Assembly: GCA_905221605.1 (NCBI GenBank)
Contig: CAJNDS010002099.1
Location: forward strand, 285,001 to 349,000
Length of the DNA: 64,000 bases
Direction of reading: 5' to 3'
DNA from: Symbiodinium natans
Taxonomy: Eukaryota; Sar; Dinophyceae; Suessiales; Symbiodiniaceae
Positions 21,054 through 30,730 of the stretch are shown in pieces; position 1 is the stretch's first letter, and the number at the start of each line of letters is the position of its first letter. A model generated the notes under the pieces. It saw only the letters and a program-made list of their open reading frames with translations. It had not been told where the DNA came from and made no database searches. A program made the translations under genes and the position numbers.

Positions 21054-21407
21054 TTAGCGCAGGCGGATCTCCCATAGGTGTACGTGCTGCCAAGCCTCTT
21101 TGGGCTGGAGCTTGCGAAGAAATGTCTGCAAAGGCCCCGCTTCGCTTATGCAGGGCTTACAATCGTGGGAGTACTCCCCGACGAATGCCTGCCGGTCCCA
21201 TTCTTGGCCGTGAATGCGGACCGTTATACTCGTCCCCAGAGGCTTGCCCGGGCGAACGACCAGGATCGGGTTTTCCGAAACCCGAAAACCCAGCCGAAAC
21301 CTCAAGTGTTCGTAGACCACCGGATCGAGGCCACGTGTCCTGAAAAATTGAGAGGCTCGAAGAAATCTAGGCTCTAAGCTCACGATAAGCTCATGAAGGC
21401 TGAGTAA
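21054..21407 (-). CDS. Unique C-terminal exon with stop
   Basis: One hundred and seventeen codons plus TAA, the longest exon in the window. Contains RGLDPVVYEHLRFRLGF, TSITVRIHGQEWDRQAF and AWQHVHLWEIRLR. Mixed strand/helix character, no telomere-like repeat, family not recognised. The opposite strand is open too, but this frame has natural composition and ends the phase-matched chain. Confidence 0.72.
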   Translation of the reverse strand, partial: LLSLHELIVSLEPRFLRASQFFRTRGLDPVVYEHLRFRLGFRVSENPILVVRPGKPLGTSITVRIHGQEWDRQAFVGEYSHDCKPCISEAGPLQTFLRKLQPKEAWQHVHLWEIRLR

Positions 21408-24400
21408 CTGACTCAAAGCTGAAGGCTGTAACGACGGAGTAAACCCTGAACCCTAAACCCAGAATTCGGACACAGAGCTTTGGGGCTGCCAAGTGCCGGC
21501 ATGGCTTGAACTGCAGCTGTTGGGAGCACCCCACACCCAAAACCCCAAACCCTCAACACCCTAAACTCGGAATCCCCGAATGGTACTGAACCCAACCCGT
21601 AGCACCTTAGGGTTTTACAGCCAGGGTGTAGGGGTTTTCGGGGTTTAGGGTCTTAGCGTTTAAGACCTTTGAACCCTAAAATCCCCAAGCCAGATGGGGG
21701 CAAGCGTCGTAGGAGAGCACGTTCAGTGCCTCAGCCAGCTGCTCCTTAGCTGCCACCTTTGCCTCCTCCACGGCCAAGGTCTCCAAGGCAGTCCTCATCT
21801 CCTTCGGGCAACGGGGGTTGGGGATTGGGGCTTGGGTTTGTGGGGTTTTGGGTTTGGCATGGTTTAGGGCTTTTTGGGGCTCATCCAGGCAACGGGGGTT
21901 GGGGATTGGGGTTTAGGGTTTGTAGGGTTTGGGGGCTTCTGGGTTTGTGGGTTTGTGGGATTTAGGTTTTTGGGAATCATCTGGGGCTAAAGCAGCTCAT
22001 GCCGCTGGGGCTATCGCAAATGTCTGCAGTTTCCCTTTCTCTCATGGTGCCCGCCGACTACTGTGAGCTTTCTTTTTTGTTGAGCTGATACTTAGCACTG
22101 CTTCTTCTGACAAAGCTGCTCCCTAAAGGCCCTAAACCCTAAACCCTAAATGCTATTCCTGCTCCTCTTCTTTCGAGTCTCCTCGCCTGTTCCCATGCCT
22201 CCTACGTCTGCGACCACAAACCATGATCACGCCGACGTACCCCACCCGTACACCTCTACATTTCGACCCCTAAACCCTAAACCCTAAACCCTAAACCCTA
22301 AACCCTAACCCCTAAACCCTAGACCCTGAACTGCACCTCAGCCACCAAACCAAGAAAGGGGGCGCCTCGATGCCCTGGCCCAAGCCAACAGCCTCACCAT
22401 CAGCCAGCGCCTTCCTCAGAGATTAAGGGTTAAGGGTTTAGGGTTTAGGGTTAGGGGTAGGGTTTCGGGCTAGGGTTTAGACGGTTTAGGGGTAGTGGGG
22501 TTGAGGGTTTTAGGGTTGAAGGGTTCGGGGATGAGGGTTTAGGGAGCCCTAAACCCAAAACCCTAAAACCCCAAAAACCCTAAAGCAGCCCTAGAACTCT
22601 AGAACCCACAGCCCCAGAACCCTAAAGCCCTAACGAACCCCACTGCAAGCCCGAAGTCTCGACCCTCCTCTGCTTGCTGGTGCACACCTCAGCCCCCTAC
22701 GTTGCAGCCCCACTTTGGCCCTGTTCAAAACCCCCCCCAACTGAATAATGAAACAAAACGAATCATTTGCAAGATGAACCCTAAGCCCCAAGCGTCTAAA
22801 CCTATAAGACCTCAATGTCCTGGCTAAGCCCTAAACCCTCATCCCTAAACCCGAAACCCTACACCCTCAACAACCCTACACCCCAAACACCAAAACCCTA
22901 TAAACCCTCAGCCCCTCAACCCGAAATCCTAAACCCTAAGCCCTAAACCCTATAAACCCCAAACCCTAAACCCTAAACCCTAAACCCTCAATCCTCAATC
23001 CCAAAACCTGCTGCCAAGCTGCCGCAGCGCTTTGATCTCCCTGCGCTTGATGGCCTTCTCCAGGCCTGACCGCGCCTGGACCTTCTTCTGCTCCTGAATG
23101 GCTTGCATTCAGGGGTTTAGGGTTTAGGGTTTGGGGTTTGGGGTTTAGGGCTCTAGGGTTTAGGGCGTATAGGTTCAGGCATTTGGAGTTTAGATATTTT
23201 GTTTCTTGGAGGGGGAGGTGTGGAGTCCATCGCTAGCACGGGATTCAGGAACCGTGCTTCAGGGTCTGTGCGAGGAACGGCACCACCACAAAGCAGGTTG
23301 TGCCCAAGTCTGTGAGCCGAAAACCGTAAACCCTCCCGAAGACTTGAAGCCCCGAGGAAATTCCATCCCCCCAAGGCCGCTTAAAACCCATTCCGGAAGA
23401 ATCTACACCAACCCCCAGAAGCATCCTCGAGCCTCCAGCGTCATGAGGGGGAGTTGAAATTCAAACCCAATTTTGGAGTCTGTGCGAACCTCCCCCAACT
23501 CACTTAAGCTTCCGGTTTTGGGGGGGGTGTCTCGAACTTTTCACGGGTCTCGGGTTGTTTTTGAAGGCCCACCCCCCCTAAACCCTAAACCCTAAACCCC
23601 AAACACAAACCCCAAACCCCAAACCCTAAACTCTGAACCCTACACCCTAAACCCTAAACCCTAACCCCCCCCCCCCCCCCCCCCCCCCCCCACCCCCCCG
23701 AAATGCCGCCTCCTCCAGCGCCTGGCGCGCGGGGCGCAGCTGCGTGGCATCGAGGCTGGCGGCCTGGCCCTGGCGGATCGCCACCTGCAGCTCCTTCCAA
23801 GGGGACTTCAGGGGGTTTTAGGGGGTTTAGGGGTTGGGGTTTAGGGTTTCGATTTAGAGTTTTAGGGTTTTAGGGTTTTAGGGCTTAGGGTTTCGGGATC
23901 TATGACATGAGGGGCTGAGGACTTCGGGGGTTGACGGCTTTTCGGGGCTCCTCGGGGTGCTTGCACCCTTAAGGTTGTACCCTTGGGTTTTGGGGGCCCC
24001 TTTTAAAGATCCTTGCGGCAGTCTTAGCAATATATTTTCAATATGCTGAGGAGATCCTTTAGGGGTACAACCTTAGGGGCACGAGCCTGAATCCCATGAC
24101 CGCAGGGCTTTGGGGGCTTGGGGATCTTTGGCTCCGATTAAAAGCCTTAGGGTTTCTGGTGTCTCGGGCTCAAGGTTTCGAGTCCTCGGTTCTCCCCTAA
24201 AACCCCAAACCCTAAAACCCTAAAACCAACAAACAACCTAAAACCAACAAAAAGCCTAAAAACCCAAAAACCCCTAAGGCCCTAAACCCAAAAACCTCAA
24301 CACCCAAACCCCCAAATAAACACCCCAAAACCCTAAAACCCTCAAACCCCTCAAGCCCTGCGCCCTCCTCGATGTCGCGGTTCTTCAGTGCCTTCTCCAG

Positions 24401-27400
24401 CGTGTCCTGGGCCTCCAACTTGATCTCTTCCTGCAGGCTTTAGGGTTCAAGGTTAGCCCTTAGGGTTTAGGGTTTAGGGCTTGGGGTTTAGGGTTTAGGG
24501 TTTACAGGCCTAAACCCTACAACCCTACAACCCTAAACCCTAACCCTAAACCCTAAGCCCTGCCCGCCCCCCCCCCCACCCCCCCCAACCTGCTTCAGGA
24601 TCATGCGTGCCTCAGTGACGGGATCGCACACGACAGCCTCACTCTGATGTAACCTGACACATATGTCCCACCTAAACCCTACACCCTAAACCCCAAACCC
24701 CCCTAAACCCTAAACCCCAAACTCTAAACCCTATGACCCTAAACTCTAAGCCAACTCCTTAGGCTCCAAACCCCTTGCAGAGCCAGCTGGATTCAGTAGC
24801 CAATTCTTAAACATTGAGATACTGGGCTCCTCCCCAAACAACAACAACCCATTGACCCAGTACATCCTATAGGACCTATAAGGCCCCTAAACCCTGCAAG
24901 CTCTGCAAACCTTATAGCCCGTATAAACCCTACAAGAGCTTGTAGAGAGGATTTAGTGTCTAGGGTTTAGGGTTACGGGGTTTAGGGTTTAGGGTTTAGG
25001 GTTTCGGGTTTCGGGGGTTTGGGGGTTAGGGCTTCTGAAGCCCTGGTGCCCGCTGCAGCTCGCCCTCCTCGAGGCTTGCCGCCAAGCCCTGAGAGTGGGT
25101 GCTTGTGAGGCAATTAGGGTTTAGGGTTTCGGTTTTAGGGGTGTTAGGGTGTTGGGGCTTTAGGGTTCAGGGTCTAGGGTTTTAGGGTTGGGGTTACGAG
25201 GCGAGTTGGGTTGAGGGGCTTAGGGCTTCAGAGGTTTGTTTCTGACAGCACCTTGTGGCTACAAGATGCGTGGAGGTCTGCCGTCAAGGTGCCCTAAACC
25301 CTAAACCCTAATCCCTAAACCCTAAACCCGCAACCCTTCACCCTCAACCCTCAACCCTAAACCCTAAACCCTAAACCCCTGGCCTGCTTCAGTGCTGCCT
25401 TCAATTCCGTGACGTCACGGCTCTGCATGGCCTGGAGCAGGCTCGATAAGACCCAAGAGCAACCTAGAACAAAAAGGATTTTTGGTTTAGGGTTTAGGGT
25501 TTAGGGTTCTGGGGTTAGGGTTTAGGGTTTGGGGTGGAAGATTTCGGGTTAAGGGTTGAGGGTTTTGGAGGCCTTGTCAACGGCGGATCTGGCGGAGATC
25601 TTGGACTGCTCATCCACCAACGTCCGCTTGGCCTTGGGCACGATCCCTGAACCCTAAACCCTAGGGTTTAGGGTTTAGGGTTTTAGGGTTTAGGGCTTTA
25701 GGGTTTTAGGGTTTAGGGTTTTTGGGCTTAGGGTTTAGGGTTCAGGGTGTTTGGGGTTTAGGGTACCCTAAACCCTAAACTCCCTTGCGGCCTCGTAGAC
25801 TTCGGGCCCCTCGAGATGGCAGCCCTCCGCCTCCTGGAGGAGGGTTTCTCGGGTTTTAGGGTTTAGGGTTATGAGGCGGTTAGGGTTCAGGGTTCAGGGT
25901 TTGGGGTTTAGGGTTTAGCGTTTAGGGTCTAGGGTTTAGGGTTTAGGGCTTTGGGATTTTAGGTCTTGGGACTTGGTGGTTTTCAGGTTTGAGGGTTTTT
26001 TGTGTTTGAGGGCTTTGGGGTTTTGGGGTTTGAGGTTCTTACTAGTAGGGTGTTGGGCTGAGAGCTTAGGGTTTACGGAGAGGTTGAGGGTTTAAGCAGC
26101 GATTGGCACACTTGCACGCGGACTTTCCAAGGACAGACACAAGGCCCGGAGCCCTAAACCCTAAACCGTATACCCTAACCCTAAACCCTAAACAGTATAC
26201 CCTGAACCCTGAACCCTAAACCGTGTATCCCCTAAACGCTAAACCGTATACCCTAAACCCAAAACCCAAAACCCTAAATATCAGCGCGGGGCGGCGCCTG
26301 CAGTGCCGCCTGCAGCTGCTGCACCTCCATACATCAAGGGACGCAAGGGGTTTAGGGGGCTACCCGAGGGTTTAGGGCTTTAGGGCTTTAGGGCTTTAGG
26401 GCTTTAGGGCTTTAGGGCTTTAGGGCTTTAGGGCTTTAGGGCTTTATGAAGCGGTCGTCGGACGATCCAGGCGAGACAGACGCACGGATCCCTGCTCCAG
26501 GCTTTAGGGGTTTAGGGCTAGGGGTTTAGGGGTTGAGGGGTCTAGGAGCTTAGGGGCTTAGGGGCTTAGGGGCTTAGGGGTTTAGTGGTTTAGGGTTTAG
26601 GGTCCGTAGCCGTGAGCATGGATGCAGGCTTGTTTTGCAGAGACCGCCTGCCGCGACTTGGTAGCCTTCTGGAGCGCCACTCCTCCACACGGCAGAGCGG
26701 TGATCCATCAGAAGCTCCATAGGGTTTCGTGGTAGCCCAGAAACCATCATATGATGAGGGTCTAGGGTTTAGGGATTTGAGGCTTTGGGGTTGGTTATTA
26801 TATATGGGAAACTATATCCCAACAAAAGGCCAAAGGGCACCACTGGGCTACTAGGGCTTGTAAGAGCGTAGGTGTTTAGGCATCTCGCACGGCACTGACC
26901 CCCAATTCCTGACCTCCACTGTCTGTAGCCCTTCAATCCCCTCCCCCTATTAAACCCCCCGTACCCCCTAATATTAAAATCCCCCAAAATACTATTATAA
27001 TATAACTATAATGGGGGTTTTAATATTAGGGGGTAGGGGGTTTAATATTGGGGGGAGGGGATTAAACAGACCCCACGCATGCAACTCTCTAGGAATCAAG
27101 CTTGTCGTCGCCTGAGTTGGACTTCGGATCATGCGGGCTTGAAGGTGGACCTCCTCCAATAGCTTAGTGCCAAGTCTGCTGTTGCGTTTTGTGAGGCTAT
27201 CCTGACCAGAGCCCTAAACCCTGGCCCTAAATACTAAACTCACTCAACCCTAAACCCCACACCCCTCAAGCCACAACCTTTGAAAGCGCCAAATCCCGAG
27301 GCCCGCAAACCCTTGCAAAGCCTTCAGACCCTTAAACCCTAGACACACCCTCAACCCTAACCACCCCCACACCCTAAACCCGGAAACACCTCAAAGCCCA

Positions 27401-30021
27401 AAACACCCAACAACATGTAAACTTCCCTAAACCCTAGAAATTCTAGAAACCCTAGAAACCCTGAACCCTTCACTTTTTTAGGTCCAGGGGCGCGCGTCCG
27501 CCCTACGGCGCTCCAGCGAAAGGGCTTCCCTTTCACGGCCGGGGCTGCTTCGGGTTGGATCCGTTTTTAATGCTTAGTGTTTAGGGGTTTAGTGTTTTCG
27601 GGCTTTAGGGTCCTAGGGTTCTTTGGTTTTAAGGTACTGGGGCTGTAAGGGGTTCTGGAATTCTAGGGTTTAGGGATTTCGGGATCTAGGGAAGCAGGGG
27701 TTAGGGTTCATATTGTTGGGCTTAGGGAGCTCGAGGATTCTATCTTGTTTGCACAAGCAACTCCCAAGAACTCCCAAGTAGGGCAAGCAGGGAGAACCCT
27801 CAATCCTCAACCCTCAACCCTCGGCCCTAAACCTGAAAACTCTGAAGCTGAAACTTCTGAACCTGAAAACACTGAACCCTTCACTCTGAATTCAAGCCCT
27901 AAACCCCAAACCCTAAAAAAACCCCAAACCCTAAACCCCAAACCCTAAACCCCAAACCCTAAACCCTAAACCCCAAACCCTAACCCCAAACCCTAAACCC
28001 AAAAACCCCCCTGCACCTGATCTCGGCCAGCTCCTCCTCGGCGAGCCCGGCACGCTCACCCTGACAACGCGAAAGGGGCAGCTTTTGGATGAACCGTTCA
28101 TATATCCTGCAGTAGGGTTTGGAGTTTAGGGTACTAGTGTATTATGGTATTAGGGTTTAGGTTTTAGGGTTGAACCGTTGAACCCTTGTAAGCCGTTTTA
28201 ACCCTGATAAAACCTTACAAACCCTCTAAACCTTAAACACCCTTAAACACCCTTAAAAGCTTCAACCCTTCAACCCCTGAACCCACGGCGTCGGTTTGGG
28301 TTTTGGGTTGAAGGGCTTCGTCATCGGTTTGGGCTTTGAGCGTTTAGGGTCGAGGGCCTGCGGAATTTACCGGAGACAGGCGTGAATCCAAGAAGAGTGT
28401 ACGTCTAAACCAACCTCAAACATTAAGCCCTGACGCCTTGAGCTTAGACCTTTTGAACCCTGCAATCCGAATAGATCCTTAATCCCTCATAACCCTTGAC
28501 CCCTTCATACTAAACCCTTCACTCTTAACTGCACACTGCACCTCGGACAGCGCGGCAGCCATGAGATTAACGTCCTCCCAAAAAGAAAGGTCGAGGGCTT
28601 AGAGGTTTGGGCCCCAACCATGTTCGGGGTCAATGATTTAAGGCTCGGGCTGTTGCGAGGGTGTGCACGTGCGCGCATGCGCATATGGACGGGTTCGCAG
28701 GCATTTGTAAGGAAAGCGTACAAGCAAGGACAGGCCCAAGCACTTGACTTGTGTTCTTGCATTGGCCGATCCCGGTCTTGCTTTGACCCAATCTGTTACC
28801 CCCCCGCCCTACAACCCGAGCCGCCCAAAAAATCTGGATTTCAGGCGCTAGCCGATGGGGTGAGTCCCAAAACCCAAAACCCCAAAACACAAAACCCCCA
28901 AACCCCAAAACCCCCAAAACCCCAAAACCCCAAAACCCTAAACCCCAAAACCCTAAACCTAAACCCTAAACCCGAAACCCTAAACCCTAAATCAACTTGC
29001 GTGGGCCTTCAGGCGCAGGGGCTCGACCAGGCCCTGCCCACAGGGATGCTGGGAAAAGAGGGGCTTCGTAGGGTTTAGGGTTTAGGGTTTAGGGCTTAGT
29101 GTTTAGGGATGCTGGGAAAAGAGGGGCTTCGAGGGTTTGTCAGGGCTACCAGAAAATCCAACCCGGATCCCTCAACTAGAAACACCGAAAACCGATTCGG
29201 TTTGGGGTTTGGGGTTTGGGGTTTGGGGTTTGGGGTTTGGGGTTTGGGGTTTAGGGTTTAGGGTTTAGGGTTTAGGGTTTAGGGTTTAGGGTTTAGGGCT
29301 TAGGGCTTAGGGCTTAGGGCTTCGGCTCATAGGCTTATAGGGCACCCTAAACATCGAATTGAAACCCTTGAGCCATGCTTCGAGGGTGCCTTGGCCTTTA
29401 GCGTTGAAGGCTTCCGAAAGCTTGAAATTTGCAGAGTTTAGGGTTTAGGGTTTAGGGCCTTTAGGGTTTAGGGTTTAGGGGTTAGGGTTTAGGGTTTAGG
29501 GTGTAGGGAGCCGCTGACAAGCTTTGCGAGCAGAGAACAAGGGCGGAGCATGCGTGTTTAGGGTTTGGAGTGTAGAAATGTCTGTGCAACCCTAAACCCG
29601 CTCGACCCGAAACCCTAAACCCGAAACCCGCACCCCAAAACCCTAAGCCCTATAAACCCGAAAACCTAGAGCCTAAGCCCGAAACCCTAACCCAGAGTTG
29701 AGTCGCCTCCCTCGCTGCCACTTTTCGCTGCTCTTCCCTGAGGGCGCGCCTGATCAGGGGCCCAAGGGGGATTCTGGATACTAGTTTAGGGTTTAGGGTT
29801 TAGGGCTTAGGACTGGTTTAGGGTTGTGGGGTTCAGGGTTTAGGGTTGTAGGGTTGTAGGGTTTTAGGGTTGTAGGGTTGTAGGTTATGGGGTTGTAGGG
29901 TTGCAGGGTTTGGCGGGGCTGGGGAATGCTGTGCCTTCAAGACAGCAGTCTCATGCAAAAATCTGGGCCAACTTGGGACTGTGAACAGGAATGCCCTCAG
30001 CATGTGCCTTGCAGGCTCCAT
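21054..30021 (-). CDS. Helical-repeat protein gene (multi-exon)
   Basis: About 17 exons. Most encode one unit of a Leu/Ala-rich two-helix repeat with pattern LxxAIxxAxxxxL. Thirteen successive exons from 26682 to 21054 join with matching phase, mixing GT and GC donors. The last exon is unlike the rest and ends in TAA at 21054. Such repeats form alpha-solenoid or coiled-coil-like scaffolds and are common in dinoflagellate predicted proteins; the function is unknown. The 5' end is uncertain: an ATG at 30021 opens a plausible first exon. Confidence 0.75.
21706..21793 (-). CDS. Helical-repeat exon
   Basis: TALETLAVEEAKVAAKEQLA then EALNVLSYD; donor GCTTGC; phase 0 out. Confidence 0.82.
22337..22414 (-). 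CDS. Helical-repeat exon
   Basis: KALADGEAVGLGQGIEAPPF then LVWWL; ends AG|GTGCAG, phase 2 both ends. The plus strand is also open but does not continue. Confidence 0.8.
23008..23093 (-). CDS. Helical-repeat exon
   Basis: EQKKVQARSGLEKAIKRREI onward to LRQLGS; ends AG|GTTTTG, phase 2, giving Arg with the next exon. Confidence 0.85.
23707..23793 (-). CDS. Helical-repeat exon
   Basis: ELQVAIRQGQAASLDATQLR then PARQALEEA; donor GCATTT; phase 0. Confidence 0.85.
23950..24092. mobile_element. MITE-like element, family D
   Basis: cacccttaaggttgtaccct ... aggggtacaaccttaggggc around an AT-rich centre. Confidence 0.7.
24362..24430 (-). CDS. Helical-repeat exon
   Basis: EEIKLEAQDTLEKALKNRDI and EEG; donor GCAGGG. 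Confidence 0.82.
24590..24637 (-). CDS. Helical-repeat exon
   Basis: AVVCDPVTEARMILKQ; donor GTTGGG beside a poly-C run; phase 0. Confidence 0.75.
25050..25088 (-). CDS. Helical-repeat exon
   Basis: GLAASLEEGELQR; acceptor cactctcag; donor GCACCA. Confidence 0.8.
25384..25431 (-). CDS. Helical-repeat exon
   Basis: AMQSRDVTELKAALKQ; acceptor ctgctccag; donor GCCAGG. Model repeat unit. Confidence 0.82.
25573..25632 (-). CDS. Helical-repeat exon
   Basis: AKRTLVDEQSKISARSAVDK; donor GCCTCC; phase 0 both ends. Confidence 0.75.
25789..25833 (-). CDS. Helical-repeat exon
   Basis: EAEGCHLEGPEVYEA; acceptor ctcctccag; donor GCAAGG, a GC version of the consensus GTAAGG. Confidence 0.75.
26298..26324 (-). 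CDS. Helical-repeat mini-exon
   Basis: VQQLQAALQ, nine codons, donor GCGCCG; could extend a few codons further. Confidence 0.62.
26370..26447. repeat. GGGCTTTA 8-bp array
   Basis: About ten identical copies of an 8-bp telomere-word variant. Confidence 0.92.
26630..26682 (-). CDS. Helical-repeat exon
   Basis: VALQKATKSRQAVSAKQ; donor GCCTGC; phase 0 out. Confidence 0.7.
27496..27544 (-). CDS. Helical-repeat exon
   Basis: PGREREALSLERRRAD; phase 2 in, matching the preceding exon. Donor within a GCGCGC run, so the end is uncertain. Confidence 0.62.
28017..28106 (-). CDS. Helical-repeat exon
   Basis: IYERFIQKLPLSRCQ then ERAGLAEEELAEI, ending AG|GTGCAG, phase 2. Clear repeat signature AGLxxEEL. 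Confidence 0.82.
29007..29048 (-). CDS. Helical-repeat exon with duplicated acceptor
   Basis: HPCGQGLVEPLRLK after a strong pyrimidine-tract acceptor (ctcttttcccag). The 27 bases spanning the acceptor recur 63 bp upstream in the intron. Donor GCCCAC. Confidence 0.72.
29692..29749 (-). CDS. Helical-repeat exon
   Basis: RALREEQRKVAAREATQLW; donor GTTAGGG is itself telomere-like; phase 2 in, 0 out. Confidence 0.8.
29935..30021 (-). CDS. Possible first exon
   Basis: ATG at 30021, encoding MEPARHMLRAFLFTVPSW onward to VLK, donor GCACAG. It lies shortly after the preceding gene's stop, but its phase does not match the next exon, so an exon may be missing. Confidence 0.42.
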
Positions 30022-30049
30022 CTCCTCTGGTGCAAGACCTGGTGTGGCG

Positions 30050-30230
30050 AGAACCAGGATGGGCTATTATAGCTATTACACCTTATAATGGCTGTTATAG
30101 CTATTGTACCTTATAATGGCTATTTGCTATTATACCTTATAATAGCTATTATAGCTATAGCTATTATACCTTATTAATCCCTTGAAAAGGCCTTTAGAGG
30201 GTTGATTATGGGGATTATAAGGCCTCATAG
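30050..30230. repeat. AT-rich palindromic repeat
   Basis: Words tatagctattataccttataa and their complements alternate, then cttgaaaaggcctttagaggg. Located 3' of the PARP gene stop, between it and the next gene. Confidence 0.75.
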
Positions 30231-30510
30231 CCCATCCTGGAAAGGTACCAGGTGATCAGGGTAGGACGAACAGCCACGGGGAAGCCAGGAAGGATGTCAA
30301 GATTCAAACCGTCACAGAATGGCGCAGGGATGACTCTTTTTGTTGGCGCGTAAGCACACTTGAGCGTCGATGTCTTTGGCTCGACCAGCATCGGAAGCTT
30401 TGGAGCTCTTGGGCCAAGCAGAGCTCTTGGACAAACGCAAGCACTACCTTTGGTGCATGCGCAGGCGGGTGCATTAACAAACTCGGCGAGTCACATCTTG
30501 CGATCTCACC

Positions 30511-30730
30511 TCAAGTTTTGGAAAGCCTCTCGTAAAGCACAAGGTACTCTGGATAGATCTGATCCTTGTCGTACACGATGATCTCCCTGTAAGGTTTGCC
30601 CAATGTCTTCACCCGGTCGCCAAAGACCGAATGGTAAGGACCGTCGAAGACCTCTTTCTTCAGACGTTCCTTGTCGATCTCGTTCGTCTCGACAACCTCG
30701 GAGGCATGAAACGTAGTGGGAATGAATGCT
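30511..30730 (-). CDS. PARP last exon with stop
   Basis: Encodes PTTFHASEVVETNEIDKE, SVFGDRVKTLGKPYRE and IVYDKDQIYPEYLVLYER, then TGA at 30511-30513. The position usually occupied by the catalytic Glu (xExxVYDxxQxxPEYL) reads REIIVYDKDQIYPEYL. Acceptor cgtgtcag. Confidence 0.93.

Noticed and set aside
22360-22420. Plus-strand reading RLDALAQANSL
   Set aside because: The minus-strand frame fits the repeat consensus and joins in phase 2 with both neighbours.
28620-29078. Plus-strand open frame of 152 codons
   Set aside because: Half is telomere-like; the coding-like end is better read on the minus strand after a strong pyrimidine acceptor.
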